Shown here piece after piece: positions 1 to 13,586 of a stretch of DNA of 64,000 nt; position 1 is the first letter of the stretch, and each line of letters starts with the position of its first letter. The notes beneath the pieces were generated by a model. That model was not told the origin of the DNA. It worked only from the letters and a program-made list of their open reading frames with translations, and made no database searches. The position numbers and the translations under genes were made by a program. Source of the stretch: Dipylidium caninum (lineage: Eukaryota > Platyhelminthes > Cestoda > Cyclophyllidea > Dipylidiidae); assembly GCA_017562135.1 (NCBI GenBank), contig QEYB01001019.1:248001-312000 (forward strand), written 5' to 3'.

Positions 1-1180
1 TTAAGCTGATTAACGACCATGCTTAGCGCCAAATAGGTTGACGCCAGCGACTTCCTCCTTGTTTGAGGGAAATGCGGCTCCTCCGACCACCGGATAGGTA
101 GATTCGCTCCCAATTAGGGAGGACGCGGTGTTTTCCTCATTCCACCGCGACTAGTTGCACTGCTCAATGCGCCGGAGTAAATGGCAGTCTAGTTGATGAA
201 GACGCCTTAGGGCATCTTCTATATCGCAGGTCTCCGCCCTCCTCGCTTTCGAGAATAAATTGGCGCGTTAGTTTAAACCTGTCGGGCAAAGGCTTCATTT
301 TTATCGCGGAACACGCCAAACACCTACGACGAATGGGTTGTGAGCTAATGTGTCCACACTGGCAGATGCCAATTTTCCCCGGCTGTTACTGTAAATCCCG
401 AAGATGGGAATATTCAACTGAGAGATGATCCTTGCCGTTCAGACAGAGCAGCAATAGTCGGCACTGCGACTCGCCTGGACGTGACGCCTGCCGGTGTGGG
501 GAGGTTTGACTACCACTGTCGGAAGTGCGCCATGCCCAGTGCTTTACCAACTCCCACTTTCCAGACGTTCGGCGTGCGATTTTCGATTAAACGAGAGAAC
601 GTAGGAGAAGGTCGCCCCCCATCCCCACTTCTACTGTGTCTTCCTCTAGGGTTTACTTCACATCCCATTTACATTTGTCTTGTACAGTGTGGTTGTCAGG
701 CGCAAGTTGGTCTACCTTCTTCTCTACACTTTAAGGACGTTTGTAGTTGCGGCTACTGTGCGCCATGAGTCTCGCTTGAAGCCTTGGCATGGAAACTCGT
801 AAAGTGTACAAGTCTTAGAGCTGATGCTGAACTATTGACACGCAGACATGGTGAACGGCGATCGTAGAGTAAACGAAATCTTCATCTGTGCTATTTAGGC
901 TCAATCGTCAATTCCACTGAATTTTCTCGACGCGTCAGATCCCAGTCTCGGGAGCTTTTCTCACTTCTGCACTTCACTGAACCGTCCCAATTCCTACATC
1001 GAGTCTCCTGAACTGGTTCAACAGAGTGCCGAAGTCGACCACGCCGACATTTCAGTCACCGCCGCCAGTCTCACCACTATCATCAACTCCCATCTTCTGA
1101 CCCCTGCCCTGCCCCTCGGCGCTGGCATCAGGGAGACAAGCCGACATCTACCTCAATTAACTTTCTGACGCCTTTCTTCC

Positions 1181-1203
1181 TCCGTCTGTCCGTCCGTCCG
1201 TCC
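1181..1203. repeat. TCCG tetranucleotide microsatellite
   Basis: About five TCCG-like units in a row, with one TCTG variant near the start. A TG dinucleotide run follows about 100 bases later. Confidence 0.8.
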
Positions 1204-1300
1204 CACTTCCATTCAAGTCGGTCTGTCCGTCGGCCAGTCAAGCATGTTGTTTGCATGTTGTACTCCTCTCTATCAGCTTTTCCTAGTACTTCGCCACCTT

Positions 1301-1319
1301 GTGTGTATGTGTGTGTGTG
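1301..1319. repeat. TG dinucleotide microsatellite
   Basis: Alternating G and T with one A interruption. It is short and of no evident function. Confidence 0.8.
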
Positions 1320-4300
1320 CATTTCTTTGTTGACCTTCCTCTACCTTGCTTAGCATTCCAAACGCGAGATCAAAGCGCCCTCACTCACCGCTTTATTCCC
1401 TCCTCCTCCCCCTACTTTACCACGATGGCAGTCAGACAGGAATTACCTCTACACCCCATCCTCCTACACCGTGCGTTCGGTTTACTTCATTCGGTTCCAC
1501 TTCAAATACACACAATCCTCTTGTCATCTTCGAAGTCCTTGAAGAGAAATTCTCAAAGATGGGCACATGCGGGGCATATTGAGAGAGGAGGCATCTCGAA
1601 CCACCAAAATGGGTCCACTGGAAGACTAAAGGGAAAGTCATCGGTAATATTTTACAACTCCGCGGGCTGTCATAAAGCCTCTTTTGTCGCCATTACTAAA
1701 CAGACCGTCGATTTCATTTCCATGTCTACTACAGAAGGAAGAAATAAATCAAGCAGATCCGAGGGCAAGAGATTAACAGGCGATATGACTTATGTTCATT
1801 TGATGATTCCTGTTTCTGGCGAAATCTTCTCATCTTTACCCTTCAAAGTAGTTGTTTTGAAGTCGTCTCCACAAAGGCCCTTCATGAGTCGACGATGCGG
1901 TAGTGCTTCGTCTTTTATGGTAACGTCTTGCGCTATACGAGCTGACCTGGGCGCCTTGAAAAATTCGTCTAAATCGGCAATTTCCCCGATCGCCAGCGGG
2001 AGACGTGGTTTGTGACCACTGGTCTGGATAAATCGGACACGGAGGTCTGGCGAAAATCGCGGCTACGGAATGCTCCTATTGCATCCATTCGCTGTCGGAC
2101 CTTGTTCCCTCTTGACGCCAAAGCCTCCGTCCTACGCCGAAACGGGGGGGAAGCCCATTTCGGTGGTGCACAATGGCCGTGTCGTTAGGGGAAAGTGGCA
2201 AGCATATTTGGGTGTATTTCCCCAACAGTGACACCCCTTTTAGTTATCCTTTGTCACGAAAGCAGAAGGAGAACTGGCCGTTTCATCGCTAACATTTAAA
2301 TTGTGAAGTTTTTAAGAGGATTTTGCTCTTTCTCACCGTCGACTGTTGCGTGTGTGAAGAGGAGCGACGTGGCACTAAGTATTGTCCCTGTTCCACCAAT
2401 TCCCACAGGCTAATAAACCAATTTTTTGTCGTCATGGCTGCCTCAGAGAAGACTTGCTGATTTAGGAGATGGGATTTGGGTCTTTCAACAGTCGTTCTGG
2501 CGCGACAAAAACGGCGTTCGTGGATACTGACAATTGGAGGCCAAAGAGACTCGGAAGCCAAGCCTCTTCAACGGACTTTAGCCAAGTCCTCGGCTGAGCT
2601 GCCCGGATATCGTGGTCCCATTCTTCACCGCATGCAATAAAGACGGTCGCACCTGAGCAACAAGAAAATCCCCAATTTCTCTCTATGTCGGACGACCCGC
2701 AAATTGGTCGAGGAGTTGAATTCACTGCGGAGGCCGCCTCCCATCCTTAAAATTTATGTCACGGCGACCAGAAAGCGCAGGCTCGTGCCACATTCCCCGC
2801 CGGCAAAGAAGACACCAGAAAGGGCATTCTTCTTGCTCAACCACGCGAAGAGACGGGTTGTAGTGCAAAGATCGAGGAGGGCCCAGGCTTGGGGGGAATG
2901 CACCACCGCCTGCAAAAGGACCTCGTGTTTTGGGAAACTACTTCTTCGCACCGCAATGCGGAGCGATGCCCTGGAGAGTGTTTCACAAAGGCACGTCGCC
3001 GGGAGCCTAGAGAATCATCCCCATGGAAGGCACTGCGCCACTCATTCACCACACGCAAGACGAATTCCCTTCTTCTCTTGCACACAGACGTTCAATATTA
3101 AAATTCACATGTGAGGGCGTTTTGTGCGAGGAGGGTGCTTGTGCGAGGGCATGTTAAAGTGCCGGGACCGATAGCCCATACGTCTTTGCGGCTGACGGTG
3201 GAGGAAAAAAGGGACGGAGGCATTCGAACCAGGGCCAAGTTACTGTGGAGCCAAAAATAGGCGGGCAAGGCGAGTGGTGCGAATGTTGGAAAGCGGTAGA
3301 CAATTAAAAACAGTCGTCTAATTCCGGCCCTTTTCCCATTCGCCCGCTCTCCTTCATTTTATAGCCTGAGTTAGAGAGTTAGACATTAAATCGCTGCTTT
3401 CTTGTCCGTTTATGCTTGTCTGATCTCTTGTGTCCCTTTACCTAGTGGGGGAATTCATGATGGATGTTCGTTTGGTACAGCTTATTGTTGGCTATTCGGT
3501 GGCCGCACGCATTCACAGGTTGCTCAGTCCACGGCCGCGAACTGACCTTTGCACAAAAGTGGCACCACAGGATGGTTGAATAGAAGTTTGTGGTTTTACC
3601 TCTAGCTAAGATTGTGGAAAGTAAGGAGTGGAAAGGAAGTTCGTCAGACAAAAAGAAAGGCTAAGAGCCGGTCATTGAGCGAGTCGAAGGGGCGCGTCGT
3701 TGTGTGGAAGGTGACTTTGGGAGGTGGCCGTTAACGGGCAGTGGTTCCCTCGCAGTCATCGCCAGGGAGAGAAGAGGGGAGCGGGAGACTAAGGCCACGA
3801 GGGTGAGAAGGTTGAGAGGTTTAGCAGCACTTGGCCCTTGATGGTCTAACTTCGGAGAGAAGGAGGGCTCATCGCGTATGCCATAGATCACCAGGGCAGT
3901 CTAATGAATCGGTGCAGTTGAGTCTGAGATGCAACTCGCGTGTACTGTGTTCTGACAGCTACAGCACACCTTTTGGACCGTTGGCTGTACCTCCGCATAA
4001 AAAGAATTGCTCTGGACCGGCGAAACGCGACAAGGTGCAACAGTGACTGGCACAGGCAATGGACGTTCGGTGGTGAAGTCCTGGGCTGCTGGCCGAAGTC
4101 CAGCGTCCTGTTGTCCCCCATTTGGGGGCCGAAACCGCGCGCCCCTCCTTTCTGCCCAACACGAAGTGAATTGGCAGGTCGTAGAAGTGAATTGCAGTAT
4201 TTGAGGCAGAGGACTTATTTGGGCCGTTAAAAGTCAACAGATCTTGTCAACACTGCCATAGCGCAGCCTGTTCACGCAGTCGTGGAATTTTTCCCTGCCC

Positions 4301-6670
4301 ATCCGGTCACTTTTTCCTACTCTGCTGGAGGGGAGAGGCCCTACCTTGTCTGAATATTACAGCAGTTTTTTTAACAATTACATATTTTTTACGGGCTTAT
4401 GTGATGGAAGACCAGGGCACCCCGCCTGCGCCAGATACAAAATGCCGAGGAAATGCACACATTTCAGTACATCATGAGGCCGCCAGGTATTATAAATTCT
4501 TCGTGGAAGCGAATCCCAAGTCTCGCGTCCAAATGCCCACTGCCAGTCCGCTCCCCCACACTTAAGTTGTTAAATCTTAAGACTGTCTTTTCCTCTTGAA
4601 AAGTCGGTCCACCCTCGGGTTGAGCTGTGCATCTCGGACCTACAACATCTCGGAATCCAGTGATTTAGTTCGTTCGCCTAATCTTTTTTGCTTTTTCTTT
4701 CCTCATCACCGGGATTTTCTGAGTCCCTAACTCAATTTACTCAGACTCTCACTTGTTTTAACGCCCTATGTTCCAGCGTTCTGCTTGTGGAGCCTATTCT
4801 GCACATTGACCAGACCTACTTGGCCGGGAATCTGTGAAATTGTCGGCTCTGAGGCACTAGCCTTAGCTGTAGGCGAGAGACCGTGCACTGAGAAAGTAAC
4901 CAGAATTGCGAACAAATTCCAAGAAGTTGGTTCTTCTTCCGTCAAGAAGTGCAACACTCTCGGAGCCTTCAGTCGTCGGTTTCGTCGGCATTTCATGCCA
5001 TCACTTGCGGCTCTTCTGTTGAACCCTTCAACCGACAAAGGGAAGGTTGGTGAGTGCCAGAGCTTCCTCGCTGTACTGCTAGTGGATACCAGCGTCTCAC
5101 CGCATGAAGCAACTTCCATTCCTGCATTGAAGTCGCTCCAACTCTTGCCTTTCCTCGACTTATGTCGCTGTATTTTCCTTAAGGTATTTCGCGTCTTTCC
5201 TAGGGAGACGTCCAACTTAATCTTCAGGCTTGCGCAAAGTAGGGAGAGCAACTTCCCCCGGTTATTTTACCCAATTCCGTTTACACTGCGCAGTTATTCA
5301 ACCGCCACCGTTTGACTCTCCATGCTTTGACTTTAATCGGTGTAACTGGACTGAGTGTCTACTAGAAAGCCTGTCACCTCGGAAATTCGAGGTTAGGAAA
5401 GATGTGATTACACCAGACCCCATATTCCTTCCTTTCAACGCTGTTAAGTGTACGACACAGTTGAACTAATTGGCCGAGGACTTTTCCCACCAATCGGAGT
5501 GATTATACACGGTTACTGGGCGAAGAGTTGGCGGCTCCACTCTAAATACCGACCGGCCGTCGTTCGTAAGGAAGGAGGAGAGTATTCGCCTCAGACTGTC
5601 TCCACCTTCCCGTACATCTCTCAGGAAATTACGTCACTTCAAGAATGCGCTGAGATTGTTTTTGCGTTCCTTTTCCCTTCAAAAATCCCCTAATTCTCTG
5701 GTCACAAACGAATTTAAGACACGAACTTTGGGCACGAATGGCGTCCTTACTCGGGCCGGCAGCGTTTTCCAAAGAACCACTTGTACCACTGGAGCGAGAA
5801 CCCCTCTACTCCATTCCTACAAGTTATCCTCGTAAAATAAGGTCAAATGTCACTTGCACTGTGTGGTTTTGACAGAAATTCATTGCCTATTACTGACTTA
5901 CGAAACTTAAATCGGTCCGACGGCGACTTCTTGCTACACCGCCTAGACAGCACGCATCGTGAAAGTTTGTGCCGGTTAAGGCGAAGATTTGGACCGACGG
6001 TGGCATTTTTCAGGGTCTACGTTAGGCGAAAGCGAAAGAAACAGCGGTGCAGAGCCTGCATCTCTCGTCCTCACCCTAAAAAAGCAGTCACAACAAGCAC
6101 ACTAAGGTCGTATGCCTGTCTCTAACACCCTTCATCCCGCAGATCGACTGGATCCATGATCTTCAGGGACTTAAACTACGTTTTGCCCCGGGGAGATGGA
6201 AGTATTCAGGAAATGGGCTGGAAAGTCATTTGCATCTGGCGGGTTGAAACCTGTCGTCTTCACAACAATAGAACTTACAAAGTGTGTCCGAAGTAAATGT
6301 GCAAGTATCGGGGAATTACACCTCCTCCACCTTGTCCTTACTACTGCACACAAAAAAGACAAAAACAGAGTAAAAATTAACATGAATGCCAGTATCTCGC
6401 AATACGTCTATATTTTGTGGGTTAACAGGGGACAGAATTTGTTTACCCACTTGGCGGAAGCAAGCGAAGCAGTCAGAAACTCAGATTTCTACTCAAAGAA
6501 ACACGAAGCTAAATAAATAATGAGTTATTAAATGTTTTTCTCTAATGTGAGGCAGCAGGAGGTCGAAGTGATCCACGCCGTCCAGGAAGAAATAAAAATG
6601 TTTGGCGTTGAAAAAATAACTGAGCCACTGGGGTCGACGGAGGGCGAGGTAAATCCGGGTTTCTTTTGTT

Positions 6671-7528
6671 CTACTTGTACATCACTCCGGCTTGAAAACC
6701 CTGTCTCGGTGGCGGAGCAGCCTTCCTCGCATGCAATTCGCAGTAGAGAGTATCGTTGATGTAGAAGTAGCCGACATTGCGAAGGTTGATTCCACACTGG
6801 GAGCACTTCAGACAGTCCGGATGCATGGGGATTGAGCCATGCACCTTCACCATAACTCCAGAAATGGGGCCTCCGCAAGCGCCGCAAAGGAGAGTGGGCG
6901 AAGTGCTGGCTGGCGCGGCGGCACCGGTGGCCGAAAGAGCATTTTCAAAGGACGCTGAGGCGTTGCGCTGCGAGTAAAGCCCCATAGGGGAGTTGTACGT
7001 GGAGTGCAGGATGCGATGCGTTCTGCCCTCTGTATTTCGAGTTATTACCGATTGTCCGGGTATAGGTGTCTGGCCAAACGGGAGCGGATGAACATTGTGT
7101 GACGCACCAATCGGAGGTGAATAGGGTGCTGCAAACGCACTCTTCAAATTTGCCTGTCCATTGTCCATAACACCGCGGAAAACCGATTGCTCGCCACGAG
7201 TCGAAATGGGCTGGATTGTAGTTGTAGTGGTAGCGTTACTGAGAGGTGGCGCACTACCGCCACGTTGAACAAAGATGACAAAGTCGTTGCTGGAACGAAT
7301 AATCTCCATTTTAGCCTGTTCATGGGTGAGACCGCGCACATCGGTCCGGTTGATGCGAATAACGTAGTCACCGCCCCGAAGGCCACAGCGTTCAGCCACT
7401 CCACCGGGAGCGACACGTTGGATATTCAAGGGGTGGCCTACATCCACTCCGCCCTCCAGACGGAATCCCCAAGGCACGGAGCTGTCCTCGCGGACGAGCT
7501 TCAGAGAGAGTAGTTGGCTGGCCATTTG
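6671..7528 (-). CDS. PDZ and LIM domain protein, ALP/Zasp-like (copy A)
   Basis: Single-exon frame of 285 residues. Residues 4-88 form a PDZ domain with the PWGFRLEGG carboxylate-binding loop typical of the ALP/Enigma group. Residues about 177-200 carry a Zasp-like motif (TYNSPMGLYS), which in this family binds alpha-actinin. Residues 215-266 form one LIM zinc finger with the full C-x2-C-x17-H-x2-C-x2-C-x2-C-x17-C-x2-H pattern. The order PDZ-ZM-LIM with one LIM is that of PDLIM1/3/4, actin-linked scaffolds at muscle attachment sites and stress fibres. I chose the internal Met at 7528 because the frame from 7660 adds 44 residues with no counterpart in the paralogue at 13587-14387, whereas MASQLLSLKLVREDSS lines up with that protein's start. 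It is divergently oriented to its paralogue. A spliced upstream exon cannot be excluded. Confidence 0.9.
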   Translation of the reverse strand, partial: QMASQLLSLKLVREDSSVPWGFRLEGGVDVGHPLNIQRVAPGGVAERCGLRGGDYVIRINRTDVRGLTHEQAKMEIIRSSNDFVIFVQRGGSAPPLSNATTTTTIQPISTRGEQSVFRGVMDNGQANLKSAFAAPYSPPIGASHNVHPLPFGQTPIPGQSVITRNTEGRTHRILHSTYNSPMGLYSQRNASASFENALSATGAAAPASTSPTLLCGACGGPISGVMVKVHGSIPMHPDCLKCSQCGINLRNVGYFYINDTLYCELHARKAAPPPRQGFQAGVMYK

Positions 7529-10500
7529 GTCTGCCTGATGTCGGGTGGATAAGTGAAACAGGCGACTGCCTTCGTTGGCTTGCAGCGGTGCACGCACGAG
7601 GTGCGCGCGCGGACCCTGCGGGCCAATGAAAAGGGGCCGTCGGGCAGGTCGATACGCCACCGCGCCCCTCGCCCCAAGGAAGGGACCCGTTCGCTGACAA
7701 CGCGGGCTTTTCCAACGTCACACGGACACGATTCAGAGAAAAAGCGCCTCCAGGATCGCCTGGCTCGAGTACATCGCCACGTAATCGCATCCTTACACAC
7801 CCAAATCGGTGTCCCAGCACTCACTTTTAGCGGCGTCGCCTCCGGACTCTGTCCATAACTCCAAATACGATTCCTCGGCTGCTGGAGACACAGGCTAACT
7901 CTACCCGCAGCCGATTGAGGAGCGTGGACATTTTGTGTGAAATATGCTCCATAAGCGATCAACTTAAAGTGCCCCACTTTTTTTCTCCCCGTCAGAAGTT
8001 TTCATGTTTTGCCACATTTTTCAATGCGGGGATTAGTGTGTGAAAGAAAGTGAATAAAGAAGCTTAATTGGTTAAGGGAATGTGAATTTGTTGAGCACAC
8101 GTCGCATAAAAAGATCAAAATTCCCGAGTTTTACAGGGGTTAAGACAACTAAGCATCGGTCACTATCAGTTGATTTAAATCCTCCAAAATTGGGGTTTGG
8201 TTGGAACATTTGGCAGTGGAAGGACTAACAAAATGCTCAATGAACTTCAGGATGGTCGTCCAGACTATTCGAACGGAAAGTGTGGCCAATTGACTGTGTT
8301 TGGAACATGTATAAACAAAAGGCGATGCTCCGTGTGCCCCGCGAGGAATGAGACATTTTGATTGATGTACCCAAAGGCAGCGGGTCTTTTAAAAGGCGTG
8401 GAATGCGGAGATCAGGAAGGCATGTTGTGTATTGCTTTTGTGTCCAGTTTATTTTACTTTTTATGCCCCTTTCATGCATAGTCCTTGTAATCATCAAACA
8501 GTTGTACAACAGATCAACTTGCTGGCTCGGGGGCACCGCTTGCTCCTGGTCTTTCGTCCGCCTCCCGTGGATGAAATAAATTAGCAGAAAGTGAAGTATG
8601 TTACAAAGGCTTTGGAGAATGTAGGGTTGTGTGACTAAGGCAAATCGACGTAAAAGAATGTTTAAAAGGCCATTTCCCCCGCGAAACAACCCCACTTGCC
8701 GTCTCTCATTGCCCCTCGTTGGTTTGACCGTTTTAGCAGCGCAGAAGGGGAATTCTTTTCTCCGCCAGCACCCCCTTCCAGAGCCCGTCCTTTTTTTTAT
8801 CAGAGAGCAAGTTTAGTCGAGGAACACTGGGGAAAATGAAAAATTTCCAAGGCATCGAGACCTTAACTCTGGTAAGCCGTGAATATTCAACCCTGACGAC
8901 GAAGCATGTTTTCATTCATGTGTGCCTGCTTGCGCATGAGGTCGGGGCGGAGGTCTCTTCGCAAGAATGGTTGCGCAGTTCCGCAGTGTCGTGGCGTTCC
9001 TGTCCCTCCTCTGCTGGCATGTCTTAGTTCAGCCCCGAGACTGACGCGAAGCAGGCGAGGGGAGACGCTCCCCCGTGGCCACCGCAACAGGCTGCCGAAA
9101 AGTGGAAGGTTACGTTTCAGTAAACTGGTTATATGTTTGAGAGAAAATGAGACCAAATCGGCTTCTCCAGTCATCTCCAAGAAACGCCCAACCGCAAGGT
9201 GAGAGTGGGAAAGCGGGCGAAACAATCCCATCCAACATGTTTTCGCAAGTTTTCTCTTCATCCAAATACGTCCCAGTTGCCATTAATCCACCGAAACATA
9301 CTAATTGGGGGAGCAGCCAGTTCGCTGCGCAGAGTTATGCGTTACCATGACTTTAATAAGAATGCCTTCGTTAAGTACAGTACTGTCACAAGGTTATGCA
9401 TTTCGGGCATTTAAGTGGCAATTTTTGCACCAAATGCCTTCAAGCGGGACCATCCCTTGCAGCAGGGCACAGACGCGCCCAATCTCGTGATCTGAGGAAG
9501 AGTTGCTTTTTTCCAGTTCATTCAAAGCCCGAGGTTGAGTCGCGGTCTGGCCGAAGTGGTGGCCAAAAACATTAATGTATTGTTTAAAGGGTATCGGCCA
9601 CTTTAGACGAAATGTAGCATGTCATTGCATACAGAAGAACGTCCTCCTGGCCACCCCTTCAAGTCCGAATCCATATGCTCTGAGCAACGTTGTTCCAGTG
9701 CTCTAAGAAAGGAAAATGCAAAATGCCTCGGCTGCCTCTAGGTCTTTTAATGCGACGCCATTTACCCCAACCTCCACAATGGGTCCATTCGGATTGTCGG
9801 CCTCGGCTGCGTTCGGTGCTTCATCGTGGCGTCGCTCGTCGTCCCGAAAGGCGCGAGAGTGTATGAAGGTGGAGAGTCAAGAAACAGGTCAAATTACGAT
9901 GTTACATAGCTGCCTCCAAGTTTTCGGCATCTGCGCCAGCGCCATAATCCCCTCGAGAACACCAAAAAAGAAATATTTTTCGTTTTAACAATCTAACCCT
10001 GCGCCAGCGGCTCTACGAACTGATTGGCCATACTATCCGGCCCCGGCGGATGCTGCGAACTCGCGAATATCATGTTTGTCTCCAGGTGGACGGCGTTAAG
10101 ACAAAGAAAGGAAATAGTTTTTTGGACGGGTAGATGAAAGCGGCCATTTAAGCACTGGCATCTAGACAAAAGGGGAGATTTGGAAGAAGGCAATTTGCTC
10201 CCTCCGTTAAGTATTGACCAAATCTTCTTTTGGAAAGAAACGAAACCTCCCATCGCGATTCCCCCTATTCATTGAAACAAATGACCATGCGCAAGACACA
10301 TTCACTTGGGATTCGTCCGGGGCGAGCCTTATAAGGCCTTCATACCACATTTATTCCTCCTCTGACCATGTAACTATGCGGCAACTATGCGGTCAACCGC
10401 GTCCTCTGCCAATGGATTTTGGAGGCCAGGGAAACAGGCGAACCGGCAAATGTAAAAACAAATGCCAGAAGACATTACGATAGGCAGGTATACCTTTGAA

Positions 10501-13500
10501 GTGGAAAGATGATGAGAAATCACGAAGAAAATCGCCTACTGTGTAGTGTGCAAGTAGGTGGATTTCGCGTTGCGGTATTCGTCTCGAAGTGGTCGGGGCA
10601 ATCACGACGTTCAAGGCACCGCTGCCGAAAAAAATGCACACACTTTTTCACCTTTACCCAGTGAATTAAATGCCTGCGGGGAGGAGTAAGTCGCGAAACG
10701 CGGAGGCAAAGAGTCGCAAGTTCGTTAGTGTGATCAGCTCGAGTGTGGCGGGAAAAACATTTGAGCTGTTCAAAAATGGGTAGAGTTTTGGAGTCACTTC
10801 ACATACTTGTTATCGTTTGCTCCTCACTAAACTGCACTTCGGAAGGAATAATTTTACCACCTCTTCCTTTTGAAACAGCCAAAACCCACTCATTTGGTCA
10901 AAGTTCAGCGTTGCGCACATCCGTAGTACGTCGGACAGATGGGAGAGGCAATGCTGGCACCGCATGGAGGGAGTTGGAAGCACCCCGCATAGTTCAACGA
11001 CCAAGTCGTCAGCCGCAAAACCATATAAATAATAATAAAGTATTTAAAGGCCTCGTAAAGGAAATCCCACCATTGTTTGTTTTATTCAGACGAGAAAATA
11101 ATCCCAAGGTGACATATGGGGAGAAGTGATTAATTCGAGGGGAAAAAAGATGTCGATGCCACCCCCCACTTCCCTTTGACTGAACTCGACGAGCGAGCTA
11201 CTTCAGCGGACGGTAACGTCGAGAGCTGACCCACGGTCTTCTACCTTCACGTTGTGAATATACCCTTGGAAATTTGAGGCTTTGCAACGAAATATCTCAC
11301 AGGGGTGGCACCCCTCTTGACCAAATCGTCAAGAATTGCTGGTGTTGTAGAACAGTTGGGTTTTCGAAGACTTGGTCGTTCTCGGCGAAGGCTCTTGGGG
11401 AAAGAAGCAGGCAAAGTGCTGGCTAATTTACCATTTAACAAATACTAAAACGTATCAGCGGCAGCGAGGATGGCTATCGGGGAGGCTGGAGTTGGACTAC
11501 GTCGTAATGAGAAGGGCGGTGCTCATGTCAGACATGATTGAGTCCTCAAAATCCTAGTGTTGTCAATGTTAAGTGTGCACAAGTTGGCGTTCAGCTTTGT
11601 CTAGGGCGCTAAGTAAGCCCCTCACGTCCACACACCACAAAAGTGGTAAGTGATGAATGTAAATAAATAAGTTTCCATAACAATCAGAAGACGTCGGATC
11701 TCGTCGGTGCCTGCGAAAGAACCGACTTCGTCTTTTACGCACGAGTTGGCACAAGGCACTTGGGTGGTTAGTGGGTGACTCGCGGTAATCCTTTTACCAT
11801 CTCCAAGTGCTCCTCTGGGGCGAAGGACATTGGGAGTGCGCAAAGAGAGGTTCGGCGGCACGTCAGTGGCCTCTTCCTGATGCATTCCTTCTGGTTCGCA
11901 GGCCGCTGCACACACTCTCCAGTGGAACAACCGAAACCTCCCATATCGCACAGATGACAAGTAAACTCTGCGTGCAGAGCGATTCATGAGCTGGAAACAA
12001 TTTTCTGAGCGTGGCAAGAGGGTTGTTAGAGGAAGGTGACAGGCGAGCGGACAGATTTCGCTGCATGTTCAAGCGAGGTGATTTCTTGAATGGCATAGAG
12101 TAATTTGGTGAATGGCCACAAAATCTGCTGAAGATTTTGCTGGCTTTGCCAGAACACTTCACCATCATTCCACCATTTGTTAGCCTAACCCCAACAATTA
12201 TAATTGTTGTCATTACTCCGTTTCCACTTACTTCGACTAAAACTGCGCCATTCGATTTCGGCGTGTTCACGGAGCGTCGCCGGGTCTGCCTTGTCGACGC
12301 CCTGTCCTTCGCGTGCGTCAATGCCCGGTCCTCCACCGCCGAATCGGCACACGACAACCCGGGAATGGGTTCAGAAAGCTGCACTACAGCTTCTGTTTAC
12401 TGACACGGCTTTGACAACCTCAGATACTCGATGCACCACCTTGGGAGGCAGAAAAATTCTAATTTGTGCTGCAGATGCTTCCACAAAGTGTTCTTGTGGA
12501 AAATTTTGTCGCATTATTCCATGTCACGAATGTGAATTGGAAGTAACAATGTGTAACGCGGCTTATTTCGTCGATTCCAGACCCCATCAACTTCACACGA
12601 CGCAGAGAAGTGGGAGATGCAGGGGAAGAATAACCATGGCCTATTGAAAATAACGCTAATGATGAGCAACCCACTCCTTACGAGGGCGAATGGCAGTGCA
12701 AAGCGAATAAATTTGCGGTAACGCTAAGTAAAGGCGATAATTTATTAGTTTGTAGTGGAAAATGTCAGAACATCTGTCCATGATGAGAGAAAGCTGAGTA
12801 ATCGCGTTTTAACGTCGGGGAGTGGTACAAAACACACACACACAGACTTCAGCAAAGTCTGGTGCGAACAAAAGTGGGATATTCTTTGAGAGTAAAACAA
12901 CAACAATCAAGTTGGTTACTTACCAGCCTCTCGCAAAATCCTTATGAAAACGATTAGTTGGCATATAATTCCAGTCGGACCGATAACAACTGGAGTGAAG
13001 AGAAAAGTGAAGAAAAGCGGTCGCAAGGATGCAGGATACTTTTCTAACAAACGTGATGCAATATGTTTAAATTCGAATAAACGACTTCGGTGTTGTGGCC
13101 GTTACCTGTAAAAAATGCCGAGAACTAATTGAGGCGACTTGACAAGGATATGAGTGCCGAAAATGTCCAATAAACAAGGCGAAATCTGAGTCCGCTCGTG
13201 CCTTTTGGCCACTCCCGCAAGACCTCGCCTCTGCCCGGCCGTCGCGCACACTTGGAGAGGAGCACCGAGAGTTTTGGGAATGAACCTCCCGAATCGGTTT
13301 GGCTTGAGGGAGAATCCGCGTTTGAGCACAATCTCCACATGCCTCTGTGAGACAAACTCCCGCATGCCCCGGAATCGATTCGAGTCACAACATTTTGTGC
13401 ACGGGCAGCCAATCAGAAGTCAAGGTCACTCCCGAACCTGTCTGTGCTATCTGGACAGGCGTGGATACAAAGCGAGTGCAGTTCTGCCAATTCGGCACAA

Positions 13501-13586
13501 ACGTGCGTCTACCCACTCGTTAACATCAACAGGGAGCTTTCACATACAGGCACACACAAACACGGACAGATAGACACAGACGGAAG
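7529..13586. other. Divergent intergenic region between two PDZ-LIM genes
   Basis: About 6 kb separates the two divergent start codons, so promoters of both genes should lie here. Open frames at 7553-7858 plus, 8887-9261 minus, 11863-12384 minus and 12204-12647 plus overlap each other on opposite strands and match no family I know. An AC run lies at 12831-12844. I see no TATA box or RNA gene that I can defend. Confidence 0.5.
12831..12844. repeat. AC dinucleotide microsatellite
   Basis: About seven AC units, about 740 bases upstream of PDZ-LIM copy B. Confidence 0.7.

Larger units (their letters stand above)
1..6670. other. No gene recognised
   Basis: Open frames exist on both strands, for example 1299-2015 plus, about 1802-2060 minus and the mirrored pair around 4766-5315, but none resembles a family I know, none shows a convincing exon chain, and most overlap an equally long frame on the other strand. 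The stretch holds short simple repeats near 1181-1203 and 1301-1319. It could contain 3' untranslated sequence of the PDZ-LIM gene at its right end. Confidence 0.5.

Noticed and set aside
1299..2015. 238-codon plus-strand frame
   Set aside because: It starts in a TG microsatellite, has no domain, and an 85-codon minus-strand frame within it looks at least as protein-like.
3200..3260. GGTTCGAATGC on the minus strand resembling a tRNA T loop
   Set aside because: No pairing T stem or cloverleaf could be built around it.
4766..5315. Mirrored open frames of 161 and 176 codons on the two strands
   Set aside because: Neither resembles a known family; an open antisense of similar length points to base composition rather than coding. 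A real gene is not excluded.
7529..7660. 44-residue N-terminal extension of PDZ-LIM copy A in the same frame
   Set aside because: It has no counterpart in copy B, is rich in Arg/Pro without family similarity, and the Met at 7528 aligns with the paralogue's start.
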